DNA of 64,000 nt from UBA4582 sp013204195 (GTDB taxonomy: Bacteria > Pseudomonadota > Gammaproteobacteria > Pseudomonadales > Azotimanducaceae), in contig CAWUUH010000005.1 of assembly GCA_963925735.1 (NCBI GenBank), forward strand, positions 186,001-250,000. The letters run 5' to 3'. The position numbers and the translations under genes are program-made. Of the stretch, positions 26,279-34,699 are shown one piece after another (positions within the stretch are counted from its first letter, which is position 1; each line of letters starts with the position of its first letter). The notes below the pieces were generated by a model that ran no database searches, had not been told where the DNA came from, and saw nothing but the letters and a program-made list of their open reading frames with translations.

Positions 26279-26875
26279 TTAGGGCAGTCCAATAATGATA
26301 CCCGGAGGAATACCCAGAAATTGCGCCAAGGGTGCTATGACCAGATAATTATCGATTAAATTCAGGCCCACAAAGACCAGGATAATGGAGAGGTCAAGAC
26401 CGCCCATGGGGGGCAATAATTTTCTCGCCGGGGCGCAGATCGGCTCAATGATCTGATAGACCAGATTCAGCGCCGGGTGGCCAGATTGTGGCGCAATCCA
26501 ACTGGCGATCACCATCACGACCAAGGCGATGAAGTAGATGTTGAAGATCGTCGAGAACATACCGAGCAAGACCCAAGCGACATAAAGCACTGAAAACGTT
26601 GGGTAGCCAGCCAGCGTCATGATCAATATGACCGCGACCATTTGAACGCAGAAGGCCACGGCCAGGGTCGCGAGATCAACCCCCATGATGGTGGGCAACA
26701 ACTGTCGGAAGGGACGAATTACAGGATCGGTGAGTTTGACAATGCCCTGGCAGACGGGATTGTAGTAGTCCACTCGGGAAATTTGCATCAGCAAGCGCAG
26801 CATCAACAGAATCATATAGATGCCGAAGGATGATTGAATCAAGTAGATACCGGCGTTCGCGAGATTTTGTTCCAT
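26279..26875 (-). CDS. yggT: YggT family membrane protein
   Basis: 198 aa with two copies of the YggT module, each with paired hydrophobic helices and a RKLLPPMGG / RQLLPTIMG type loop (VIRPFRQLLPTIMGVDLATL and ICAPARKLLPPMGGLDLSII). Inner-membrane protein of unclear function, linked in some bacteria to division or osmotic tolerance. ATG 26875 has TTAGGA upstream; an in-frame ATG at 26944 is rejected. Confidence 0.93.
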   Translation of the reverse strand: MEQNLANAGIYLIQSSFGIYMILLMLRLLMQISRVDYYNPVCQGIVKLTDPVIRPFRQLLPTIMGVDLATLAVAFCVQMVAVILIMTLAGYPTFSVLYVAWVLLGMFSTIFNIYFIALVVMVIASWIAPQSGHPALNLVYQIIEPICAPARKLLPPMGGLDLSIILVFVGLNLIDNYLVIAPLAQFLGIPPGIIIGLP

Positions 26876-26972
26876 AGTGTTCCTAATCCGTGCTCTACCT
26901 GAGCATTTCTGGTGCGCGTTCTCGGCTGGTGAGTCCAGGCTCATCAGCGGGTAATGTGCGAATGTTACTCGA

Positions 26973-26978
26973 ATTATA
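26973..26978 (-). promoter_or_regulatory. Consensus -10 element upstream of yggT
   Basis: A perfect TATAAT on the minus strand about 100 bases before the yggT start in the 137-bp yggS-yggT gap. No convincing -35 at 16-18 bases. The gap is where proC lies in Pseudomonas; I see no proC remnant. Confidence 0.35.
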
Positions 26979-27012
26979 CCCGCGGCTGTAAAATTTTGCG
27001 CACCACGCCGCG

Positions 27013-27786
27013 TTATTGGGCGTCCTCAGGCACCAGGGTCGAGTCGCCCTTGCCTGGCCGTTCGCCAAAAATGGCGGTTCCGACTCTGACCCAGGTACTG
27101 CCCTCGGCGATGGCGGCTTCTATGTCAGCTGACATGCCCATAGACAATTGGTCAAAACCCGGCAGATCGGCGCCATAGTGTTGCTGGGCCGTGTTGAGCA
27201 GTTCACGAAGTTGGCGAAAAGGTCGCCGTTGGGCATCTAAGGTGGCGGCGGCTTTGGGTATCGCCATTAATCCGCGAAGCGCCAGGTTAGGTAGGGGCAG
27301 AATCGCGTCGATCAAAGGCATCAGATCGGCGGCCAATACCCCCGCCTTGGAGTCTTCGGCATCGATATTGACCTGAAGTAGAACATTCAGTGGCATCCGA
27401 GCAGCGGTTCGCTGATTGGCCAGACGGGTGGCAATCTTGCTGCTGGAGAGGGTGTGAACCCAATCAAAGTGCTCGGCGATTGGCCGCGTCTTGTTCGACT
27501 GGATAGCCCCGATATAGTGCCACTGGGGAGCGTCAGTGTCTGTTTCGCCCAAGGCCAGAATCTTATCCAGCGCCTCCTGCAAATAGTTCTCACCGAAGTG
27601 GCGCTGGCCTTCGGCGAGAGCTACGTGCAGGTCAGTAATAGGCCGAGTCTTACTGACTGCCAGCAGCGAGACCGTATCGGCATCTCGATTGTAGTGTTTG
27701 GACAGTTCGACGATTTGTTGCCGGACTTGCGTCAGATTCTCAGCAATGGCCTCGTGATGATGGTCGATCGTTCGCGTGGTGCTCAA
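27013..27786 (-). CDS. yggS: Pyridoxal phosphate homeostasis protein (YggS/PROSC)
   Basis: 257-aa PLP-binding TIM-barrel protein involved in vitamin B6 balance. The PLP lysine lies in SLLAVSKTRPITDLHVALAE; also QRHFGENYLQEALDKI, WHYIGAIQSNKTRPI, LLQVNIDAEDSKAG, LRGLMAIP and LSMGMSADIEAAIAEGSTWV. Start is a TTG (27786); no better start is nearby. Divergent from pilT as in Pseudomonas. Confidence 0.94.
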   Translation of the reverse strand: MSTTRTIDHHHEAIAENLTQVRQQIVELSKHYNRDADTVSLLAVSKTRPITDLHVALAEGQRHFGENYLQEALDKILALGETDTDAPQWHYIGAIQSNKTRPIAEHFDWVHTLSSSKIATRLANQRTAARMPLNVLLQVNIDAEDSKAGVLAADLMPLIDAILPLPNLALRGLMAIPKAAATLDAQRRPFRQLRELLNTAQQHYGADLPGFDQLSMGMSADIEAAIAEGSTWVRVGTAIFGERPGKGDSTLVPEDAQ

Positions 27787-28075
27787 GAGTTCACTCGATC
27801 CTTTGTCTGGTGATGCGGTTCAGCTTTTTGCCCTTTTATGCTACCCGTCAGATTTTATTACCGGTGGGCTACAGTCCATCGGTGCAACGGTGGTGTATTC
27901 GTGCATTCGATAATACTATTTAGCCCTTTAGCCTGCGGTGACCCGCCAGGCGTTGGCTCCGAGCATCCAATCTGTCGTCGTGTCTTCTCAGGCGTCTGTG
28001 TCAGGGCCGGCGAGCCGCGTAGACGGCCATGCAGCATGCTGCTAGCCGATAAGTCTCTCGATGAAGGTCGATTTC

Positions 28076-29113
28076 ATGGATATTACAGAACTGCTCGCTT
28101 TTAGTGAGAAACAAGGGGCGTCAGACCTGCATTTATCTGCCGGGTTGCCGCCAATGATCAGAGTGGATGGTGACATTCGGCGCATCAATTTGCCAGCCCT
28201 TGACCACAAAGAAGTCCATTCGTTGATCTATGAAATCATGAATGACAAGCAGCGTAAGGACTATGAGGAGTTTTTCGAGTGTGATTTCTCCTTCGAAATC
28301 CCCGGTATAGCCCGCTTTCGAGTCAACGCATTCAACCACAATCGTGGTTCCGGCGCTGTTTTTCGGACCATCCCCTCCAAGGTCTTGACCATGGATGATC
28401 TAGGGATGGGGCAGATATTCAAGAGTATCGCAGAAACCCCCCGCGGCCTGATCACTGTTACGGGACCCACGGGCTCCGGCAAGAGCACGACCCTTGCAGC
28501 CATGATGGATTACATTAACGATAACCGTTATCAGCATATTCTGACTGTGGAAGATCCCATCGAATTTGTTCATGAGAGCAAAAAGTGTCTGATCAATCAG
28601 CGCGAGGTGCATCGTGACACCTTGGGTTTTAACGAGGCGTTACGGTCGGCTTTGCGTGAGGACCCGGACATTATTCTGGTCGGCGAGATGCGTGACCTGG
28701 AGACCATCAGGCTAGCGTTAGAAGCGGCGGAAACTGGTCATATGGTATTCGGTACGCTGCATACCTCGTCTGCGGCGAAGACGATTGACCGAGTCATTGA
28801 TGTCTTTCCGGCGTCAGAGAAGTCTATGGTGCGCTCCATGCTGTCAGAGTCGCTATCAGCGGTCATATCGCAAAATCTGCTGAAGAAAATTGGTGGTGGC
28901 CGGGTCGCGGCTCACGAAATCATGCTTTGTACCCCAGCGATCAGGAACTTGATTCGAGAGGACAAGGTGGCGCAGATGTACTCGGCGATTCAGACGGGCG
29001 GTAAACTGGGGATGCAGACCCTGGATCAGTGTCTGCGTGCACTTGTCGACAAGAAGCTCATTAGTCGGGAGCAAGCTCGAGAAAAAGCCAAGATACCCGA
29101 TGATTTCAATTAA
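28076..29113 (+). CDS. pilT: Type IV pilus retraction ATPase PilT
   Basis: Hexameric motor that depolymerises type IV pili and powers twitching. 345 aa from ATG 28076 (GAAGG eight bases upstream), reading MDITELLAFSEKQGASDLHL, nearly identical to P. aeruginosa PilT over its length. Walker A TGPTGSGKST, Asp box EDPIEFVHESKK, Walker B DIILVGEMRDLETIRLAL, His box FGTLHTSSAAKTIDRV, and the retraction motif AIRNLIRED. The 289-bp gap before it shows no gene. Confidence 0.98.
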   Translation: MDITELLAFSEKQGASDLHLSAGLPPMIRVDGDIRRINLPALDHKEVHSLIYEIMNDKQRKDYEEFFECDFSFEIPGIARFRVNAFNHNRGSGAVFRTIPSKVLTMDDLGMGQIFKSIAETPRGLITVTGPTGSGKSTTLAAMMDYINDNRYQHILTVEDPIEFVHESKKCLINQREVHRDTLGFNEALRSALREDPDIILVGEMRDLETIRLALEAAETGHMVFGTLHTSSAAKTIDRVIDVFPASEKSMVRSMLSESLSAVISQNLLKKIGGGRVAAHEIMLCTPAIRNLIREDKVAQMYSAIQTGGKLGMQTLDQCLRALVDKKLISREQAREKAKIPDDFN

Positions 29114-29129
29114 AGTGAAGTGAGGTCCC

Positions 29130-30269
29130 ATGATCGATTTTGATAAACTATTGAAGGTGGTTGTCGAACAGGGAGCCTCGGACCTATTTATTACCGCCGG
29201 CTTGCCGCCCTCGGTGAAAGTCAGCGGACGTATGCTGCCTTTACTGAAAACCCCCTTAACGCCCGAGCAAGCCCGCGAAATGGTTCACAGCACCATGACC
29301 GAAGCACAGATTCAGGAATTCGAGGCTGAGCGGGAGTGCAATTTCGCTATCCACTCGCCTATTGCGGGACGATTTCGAATCAGCGCTTTTTATCAGCGAA
29401 ATTTTGCGGGCATGGTCTTGCGGCGTATAGAAACCCATATCCCCAGTGTCGATGACTTGCAATTACCGGCCATTGTCAAAGATCTGGCCATGTCGAAGCG
29501 CGGCTTGCTTATTTTTGTGGGCGCCACCGGTACCGGTAAATCTACATCGCTGGCGGCCATGATTGGTCATCGCAATGCCAACAGTAAGGGTCATATCATC
29601 ACAATCGAGGACCCCATTGAATTTATCCATGAACATCGGGGCTGTATGGTGACCCAGCGTGAGGTGGGTGTGGATACGCCAAGTTTTGACGTGGCATTAA
29701 AGAATACCTTACGTCAGGCTCCGGATGTGATTATGGTGGGTGAAGTACGAACTCGTGAGACCATGGACTATGCGTTGACCTTCGCTGAGACCGGACACCT
29801 TTGTCTGGCGACTCTGCATGCCAATAACGCCAATCAAGCCCTGGATCGAATTATCAACTTCTTTCCCGCGGACCGCCATAGCCAGGTCTGGATGGACCTA
29901 TCGTTGAATTTGCGCGGCATGATTGCCCAACAACTGTTGCCAACAATTGACGGCAAGGGTCGTCGGGCGGCCATTGAAGTGTTGATTAATACGCCACTGG
30001 TGGCCGATATGATTCGCAAGGGCGAGGTACATTCCTTGAAGGAATTGATGGGCAAGTCGAACGAGCAAGGGATGCAGACTTTCGATCAGGCGCTGTACGC
30101 GCTGTTTCGAACGGGAGACATTACCTACGAGTCGGCCCTCGCTGCGGCGGACTCTGCCAACGATTTGCGGCTGATGATTAAATTGGCGGGGAATGGCCCT
30201 GTGGTGGGTTCGGCGGCAGGAAGCCTATCATTGGAGCCTAATAGTGAGGATCCTGAGCGGCGTCGCTAA
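29130..30269 (+). CDS. pilU: PilT-dependent retraction ATPase PilU
   Basis: Accessory retraction ATPase, 379 aa, 16 bases after pilT. Starts MIDFDKLLKVVVEQGASDLF; Walker A GATGTGKSTSLAAM, EDPIEFIHEHRGCMVTQREV, Walker B PDVIMVGEVRTRETMDYAL, and CLATLHANNANQALDRI. The C-terminal tail after about residue 340 is variable and ends with Glu/Arg-rich sequence. PilU usually needs PilT for activity. Confidence 0.96.
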   Translation: MIDFDKLLKVVVEQGASDLFITAGLPPSVKVSGRMLPLLKTPLTPEQAREMVHSTMTEAQIQEFEAERECNFAIHSPIAGRFRISAFYQRNFAGMVLRRIETHIPSVDDLQLPAIVKDLAMSKRGLLIFVGATGTGKSTSLAAMIGHRNANSKGHIITIEDPIEFIHEHRGCMVTQREVGVDTPSFDVALKNTLRQAPDVIMVGEVRTRETMDYALTFAETGHLCLATLHANNANQALDRIINFFPADRHSQVWMDLSLNLRGMIAQQLLPTIDGKGRRAAIEVLINTPLVADMIRKGEVHSLKELMGKSNEQGMQTFDQALYALFRTGDITYESALAAADSANDLRLMIKLAGNGPVVGSAAGSLSLEPNSEDPERRR

Positions 30270-30306
30270 GGGGTGCTTTTCGAGTGTCCCGCGACGGGTT
30301 TCGCCT

Positions 30307-30717
30307 TCACTGAGGATCAGGCTGGCTGCGAAAAAACGTTTCGAGAATTAATTGCGCAGCAATGTCATCGATAGGGCCACCATGATCCCCCATGCCTTTT
30401 GCAGCGAAGCTGGATAGGCGTTCGTCCACCGTTTGGTGGGGAATATTAAAACGCCCGGTGAGCCGCCGAGCAAATTTCTCAGCGCGAACGGATAATGGGC
30501 TGGGCGAGTCATCCATGTGTAAAGGAAGCCCGACGACCAGCAATTTAGGTGCCCAAGTGTCAAGCAGAGCTTCTATCTCAGCCCATTTGGGTATGCCGTC
30601 TCGTGCGGACACAATGGCGATGGGTGTGGCCGAGCCGGTGAGGCCTTGACCAATGGCGACACCTATTTTTTTGGTACCGAAGTCAAAGCCCATGACGATA
30701 TCTTGTGGGTTAATCAT
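30307..30717 (-). CDS. ruvX: Putative pre-16S rRNA nuclease (YqgF/RuvX)
   Basis: 136-aa RNase H-fold protein. Motifs MGFDFGTKKIGVAIGQGLTG (catalytic Asp), LLVVGLPLHMDDSPSPLS and QTVDERLSSFAAK. Family members process the 5' end of 16S rRNA; a Holliday-junction role was also proposed. Overlaps algH by eight bases, the conserved yqgE-yqgF pair. The pyrR/pyrB/pyrC genes that follow it in Pseudomonas are absent. Confidence 0.95.
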   Translation of the reverse strand: MINPQDIVMGFDFGTKKIGVAIGQGLTGSATPIAIVSARDGIPKWAEIEALLDTWAPKLLVVGLPLHMDDSPSPLSVRAEKFARRLTGRFNIPHQTVDERLSSFAAKGMGDHGGPIDDIAAQLILETFFRSQPDPQ

Positions 30718-31270
30718 AGCCAGCTGCCGGATTGATCAGGTTAATGTCGACGCCCAGCAAGGCGGTTGCTCGACTGCGGCGTTCGGTGAAGGGCGTAGTG
30801 AAAACGATGTCTGCATGGGTCGGGGTTAATTGCCAGATCGTTTCGGCAAGCTCCCCTTCGAGCTGGCCTGGGCCCCATCCTGCATAGCCTAGCACGGCGA
30901 CGATATGGTCGGGGGTATTGCCCGACTTCAGATCCGCCAGAAGATCATCGGAGGTGCTCAGCGCAATGGTCTCTGAGATGTTTAGGGTGCCGGCGTATTG
31001 ACGTTCTGCAGAGTGTAGAAAGAAGAGTCGTTCAGGCTCCACCGGCCCGCCTTCTAAGACAGGGCAGCTTATGGGCTGCTCGAAACCGGGCAACAGGTCA
31101 GCCAGTGTCAGGGGCAAGGGCTGATTGATCACCAAGCCGAAGGTGCCCTCTTGGTTATGGTCTATGAGTAGCGAAATAGTGTCGCAAAAATAATCTTTGG
31201 CCAGACCGGTGCTATTGAGGGCCACCAAGAAATGATTGCTGAAAGAATTGTCCTGGCGATTGGTAGGCAT
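30710..31270 (-). CDS. algH: DUF179 family protein YqgE/AlgH
   Basis: 186 aa, UPF0301 family: FLVALNSTGLAKDYFCDTIS, LLIDHNQEGTFGLVINQPLP, then VLEGGPVEPERLFFLHS and VLGYAGWGPGQLEGELAETI. Biochemical role unknown; named from a Pseudomonas alginate phenotype. Follows the TonB-like gene with one intervening base and overlaps ruvX. Confidence 0.94.
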   Translation of the reverse strand: MPTNRQDNSFSNHFLVALNSTGLAKDYFCDTISLLIDHNQEGTFGLVINQPLPLTLADLLPGFEQPISCPVLEGGPVEPERLFFLHSAERQYAGTLNISETIALSTSDDLLADLKSGNTPDHIVAVLGYAGWGPGQLEGELAETIWQLTPTHADIVFTTPFTERRSRATALLGVDINLINPAAGYD

Positions 31271-31271
31271 G

Positions 31272-32192
31272 TTAGAAGCTTCTCAGAGAGCTGTTTTTAC
31301 GGAATTGCCAGGTTCTGATGATTTCCAGTTCATCGGTGGTCTGACGTAATTCGTCCGAGAAGGGTGCAAAGGGCGCAGCCAGTTTAACGATATCGATGGC
31401 AGCCTGGTCAAGTACCGGATGGCCGGAGGATTCTAGTAGGCTGACCGCTTTGAGATTGCCGTCCGGCAGAATGGACACTAACAGGCGAAGACTACCAAAG
31501 AGCTTATTGCGCCGTGCTTCAGCCGGATAATTCAAATTGCCAATTTTCTCGATTTTTCGTCGCCAAGAGTTCAAGTAGAAAGCATCGACACTGGCGGCGG
31601 TGGCCAGGCTGGTTAGACGTTTAATCCGTGGCCGCTTAGCATACTCCTGCCGTTGTGCGTCCAATCTGGCCTCCAGACTGGCAATTTCGAGGCTGCGCTG
31701 CAACAAAGTTTTTGGCGGGGTGTCGGGGCTGATTTCCGGCGAAGGGCTATCGAACAGTGGTTTGATGTTTGACTTGCTAGCGACCCTGGCCGTCGTGGTC
31801 ACCACGGTCGATCGGGATTGCTCGAGCTTTGGCGCCGCTGGCGTTCGGGCCTGGGGTGAAGTTTCACGGATCTGTGTATCATGAAAGTCAGCCTCGGTTG
31901 GCGCTGTGAGCTCCGCCTTGTCAGCCAGCGTGCCGCTGCCAGCCTGATTAAACTGGGCAATGAAGTCGACCTTGTCCGGTTGACGCTCACTCATATGCTG
32001 GGCCAGGGTTACCTCCATCGTGTGAGTCGAAGGCGATTTCTCCGCGAAGGTGAAGGTGACGCCCAGAATCAACGCGGCATGCACGACAACCGCCAAGAAC
32101 ACCGTGAAACTCAGGCGGTCTACGGCGCTGATGGGCGGACCTGTAACGGCTGGCCGCGTCTCGGTAAAAACGGGGTTAGCCGCGACCGTCAT
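31272..32192 (-). CDS. tonB3: TonB-family protein, TonB3-like (twitching-linked)
   Basis: 306 aa from ATG 32192. One membrane helix near residues 27-45 (FLAVVVHAALILGVTF), a long low-complexity periplasmic region with a likely helical segment (QRSLEIASLEARLDAQRQEY), and a TonB C-terminal domain (YPAEARRNKLFGSLRLLVSI, then DGNLKAVSLLESSGHPVLD). It lacks the classical Pro-Glu/Pro-Lys repeats and no exbBD is nearby. In P. aeruginosa the gene at this position (tonB3, next to gshB) is needed for twitching and pilus assembly. The start overlaps the gshB end by 17 bases. Confidence 0.85.
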   Translation of the reverse strand: MTVAANPVFTETRPAVTGPPISAVDRLSFTVFLAVVVHAALILGVTFTFAEKSPSTHTMEVTLAQHMSERQPDKVDFIAQFNQAGSGTLADKAELTAPTEADFHDTQIRETSPQARTPAAPKLEQSRSTVVTTTARVASKSNIKPLFDSPSPEISPDTPPKTLLQRSLEIASLEARLDAQRQEYAKRPRIKRLTSLATAASVDAFYLNSWRRKIEKIGNLNYPAEARRNKLFGSLRLLVSILPDGNLKAVSLLESSGHPVLDQAAIDIVKLAAPFAPFSDELRQTTDELEIIRTWQFRKNSSLRSF

Positions 32193-33135
32193 GGCAAAGC
32201 GTTTCGATAAAGGCCATATAATCACCGGCGATATCCAGGTTAAAAGCTTTATCAAGTTCGCGAATACAGGTAGGGCAAGTGACATTGATTTCGGTGAGAT
32301 AGTCGCCGATGACATCAATGCCGACAAAATATAAGCCGCGGGCTTTCAGGGCCGGACCTACTTGGGCGCAGATCCAGCGATCACGGTCTGTCAGGGGGCG
32401 TGCAACCCCCTCGCCACCAGCGGCCAAGTTGCCTCGAGACTCACCGATCGCTGGAATCCTGGCAAGGGCATAGGGTACCGGCTCGCCATTGATCAGCAGA
32501 ATCCGTTTGTCGCCAGCGGAAATTTCAGGGATGTACTTCTGGGCCATGGTTTGGACCGTCCCCTGTTGTGTCAGGGTCTCGAGTATCACGCTCAGATTTG
32601 AGTCTTTCGGTTTGACGCGAAAAATAGACGCCCCGCCCATACCGTCCAGAGGTTTAAAAATGACGTCCTGGTGTTCTGTATGAAATGCTCGCAGATGAGC
32701 AGGGTCGCGGCTCACCAGATGTGGCGGACAGCATTGCGGAAACTGCAGGGCAAACAGCTTCTCATTACAGTCTCGAATGCTACCCGGTCGATTGAGCACT
32801 CGCAGGCCGGCTTGCTCTGCCATCTCCAACATGTAGGTGGTGTAGATATATTCCATATCGAAGGGTGGGTCTTTGCGCATCAACACCGCATCGAGTTCTG
32901 TCAATGGACCCTCGTGAATCGCCTTAACGCTGAACCAGTCGTGCATATCATGGCGTAGTTCGAGCTCCGAAAACCGACCATGCACTTCGCCCGATTTGAT
33001 CAGCAAATCCGACTGTTGCATGCAATAGACTGTCCAACCGCGAGCTTGCGCGGCGAGCATCATCGCCAATGTACTGTCTTTTTTTGGGTTAATCGATTCG
33101 ATGGGGTCCATTACGACACCCAGTATAAAACTCAA
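32176..33135 (-). CDS. gshB: Glutathione synthetase
   Basis: Joins gamma-glutamylcysteine and glycine. 319 aa from a TTG (33135) with AGGAG eight bases upstream, giving SFILGVVMDPIESINPKKDS after Met (E. coli: 316 aa with the same LGIVMDPI start). ATP-grasp motifs FKPLDGMGGASIFRVK and LLINGEPVPYALARIP, and EINVTCPTCIREL; MRKDPPFDMEYIYTTY is characteristic. A longer frame to 33222 is rejected. Divergent from pilG, as in Pseudomonas. Confidence 0.95.
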   Translation of the reverse strand: MSFILGVVMDPIESINPKKDSTLAMMLAAQARGWTVYCMQQSDLLIKSGEVHGRFSELELRHDMHDWFSVKAIHEGPLTELDAVLMRKDPPFDMEYIYTTYMLEMAEQAGLRVLNRPGSIRDCNEKLFALQFPQCCPPHLVSRDPAHLRAFHTEHQDVIFKPLDGMGGASIFRVKPKDSNLSVILETLTQQGTVQTMAQKYIPEISAGDKRILLINGEPVPYALARIPAIGESRGNLAAGGEGVARPLTDRDRWICAQVGPALKARGLYFVGIDVIGDYLTEINVTCPTCIRELDKAFNLDIAGDYMAFIETLCHDGRG

Positions 33136-33346
33136 GATCAAAACTCCTCTTCGATAAGATTGGTGCTCGCCCGTTGGGCCAAGACGCGATAATTGTAAAC
33201 CACTTATACCGCTTATGGGCAAAAATCCTTTGCCTGTCTGCTAGGGATGGTTTGAATTTAATCGCTATGCTAAAAATTCGAGCAAGTTGCCGGCGGATAG
33301 TTATTTTACCCAGTTTCGGCTGGTAATTTAGGACGAGTGGGGCGAT

Positions 33347-33736
33347 ATGGAAGACAAGTTTGAAGGTGTTCGAGTCATGGTCATCGATGATAGCAAAACG
33401 ATTCGCAGAACCGCAGAGACCTTGTTGAGCAAGGCCGGCTGTGATGTCACGACGGCGACCGATGGCTTTGATGCGCTGGCAAAAATTGCCGATACCCAGC
33501 CAGCGATTATATTTGTCGATATTATGATGCCGCGATTGGATGGCTACCAAACCTGCGCCTTGATCAAGAACAATAACGCGTTCAAACAGACGCCGGTCAT
33601 CATGTTATCCAGCAAAGACGGCTTGTTTGATCGGGCCAAGGGTAGGATTGTCGGGTCTGATCAATATTTGACGAAGCCCTTTAGTAAAGACGAGCTTCTG
33701 AGTGCCATAAGAGATCACGTCAAGCGAATTGATTAG
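33347..33736 (+). CDS. pilG: Twitching response regulator PilG
   Basis: Single-domain CheY-like regulator, 129 aa. Acidic pocket VMVIDDSKTIRRTAETLL, phospho-acceptor Asp58 in FVDIMMPRLDG, switch SS after VIML, and Lys110 in QYLTKPFSKDEL. In P. aeruginosa PilG promotes pilus extension and cAMP production downstream of ChpA. The preceding 211 bp contain the divergent gshB/pilG control region, without a promoter I can assign firmly. Confidence 0.96.
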   Translation: MEDKFEGVRVMVIDDSKTIRRTAETLLSKAGCDVTTATDGFDALAKIADTQPAIIFVDIMMPRLDGYQTCALIKNNNAFKQTPVIMLSSKDGLFDRAKGRIVGSDQYLTKPFSKDELLSAIRDHVKRID

Positions 33737-33761
33737 CGCCATGATCAGGAGTATTTAGGGA

Positions 33762-34127
33762 ATGCCTAAAGTATTGGTCGTTGATGATTCACCGGCGGAG
33801 CGGTTTAAATGTAAAGAGCTTCTGGAGAGTCTCGGCTATGAAGTGGTCGAGGCTGAAAATGGTCGAGATGGCGTCGCCATGGCGAACCAGGAGCTACCCG
33901 ACGTCGTCCTAATGGATATAGTGATGCCCGGTATGAATGGATTTCAAGCAACGCGACAAATTTGCCGAGGGGAAAAAACGAGTCATATTCCCGTCATCAT
34001 CGTCAGCGGTAAGGACCAGGAGACCGATAAGGTCTGGGGCCGCCGTCAGGGTGCTCAGGGCTATCTCATTAAACCCGTAGACAAGCAGAAGTTGTCCGCG
34101 GCGCTGCGCAGCCTGCTTCTATCATGA
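33762..34127 (+). CDS. pilH: Twitching response regulator PilH
   Basis: 121-aa CheY-like regulator: VLVVDDSPAERFKCKELLES, Asp52 in VVLMDIVMPGMNGFQATRQI, then VIIVSGKDQETDKVWGRRQG and Lys104 in YLIKPV. The KVWGRRQGAQGYLIKP segment is typical of PilH and distinguishes it from PilG. Its stop overlaps the pilI start (ATGA). Acts opposite to PilG, favouring retraction or phosphate drain. Confidence 0.96.
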   Translation: MPKVLVVDDSPAERFKCKELLESLGYEVVEAENGRDGVAMANQELPDVVLMDIVMPGMNGFQATRQICRGEKTSHIPVIIVSGKDQETDKVWGRRQGAQGYLIKPVDKQKLSAALRSLLLS

Positions 34128-34666
34128 GCCGGCAGAATGCTTTAGCAGTATTGAGCGCATTGGCCCGGCGAAGCGAGCAGATCGCTATTGAGTTACCCGC
34201 GAAAGAAATAGCGCAGACTCACTGGAATGGCCTGGGATTCAGCCTCTTGGGACAGCGTTTCGTGACCCCGATGAATGAGGTTGCTGAGTTGATGCGCCTG
34301 CCCGCCTCGACCCGGTTGCCAGGCGTTAAACCTTTTGTTATCGGCATCGCGAATATTCGCGGCAGACTAATGGCCTTGCTCGATCTTGCGGCTTTTCTTG
34401 GTGCTAGCTCTTCGTTGCCCCGTGTTCAGCGCCGGGTTCTGGCCGTGGAGGATGAGGAACATTATTTTGGTTTTTTGGTCGATGAATCGCTGGGTATGCA
34501 GCACTTTCCCAGCGACGCCTATGCCGAGACGATCGATGAAGTCGACTTAATGTTTCAACCGTTTATCAAGGGCGGCTATCGCGTCGCCGGCGCTGTTTGG
34601 CCAGTGATGAGTTTAAAAGCGCTGGCCGCAGACCCCGGGCTTGAGACGCTGTCGAGCCAGACTTAA
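34124..34666 (+). CDS. pilI: CheW-like adaptor PilI
   Basis: 180-aa single CheW domain that links PilJ to ChpA: GFSLLGQRFVTPMNEVAELM, VKPFVIGIANIRGRLMALLD, then VEDEEHYFGFLVDESLGMQH. Translationally coupled to pilH; pilJ starts 33 bases downstream. Confidence 0.93.
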   Translation: MSRQNALAVLSALARRSEQIAIELPAKEIAQTHWNGLGFSLLGQRFVTPMNEVAELMRLPASTRLPGVKPFVIGIANIRGRLMALLDLAAFLGASSSLPRVQRRVLAVEDEEHYFGFLVDESLGMQHFPSDAYAETIDEVDLMFQPFIKGGYRVAGAVWPVMSLKALAADPGLETLSSQT

Positions 34667-34699
34667 GCCAGATCAGTTAACACCCAACAAGGAAGTGAC

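Noticed and set aside
27838..28104. An 88-codon plus-strand frame in the yggS-pilT gap
   Set aside because: Cysteine- and arginine-rich without recognisable pattern, overlaps the pilT start in another frame and has no clear ribosome site. The 289-bp gap is better read as control region.
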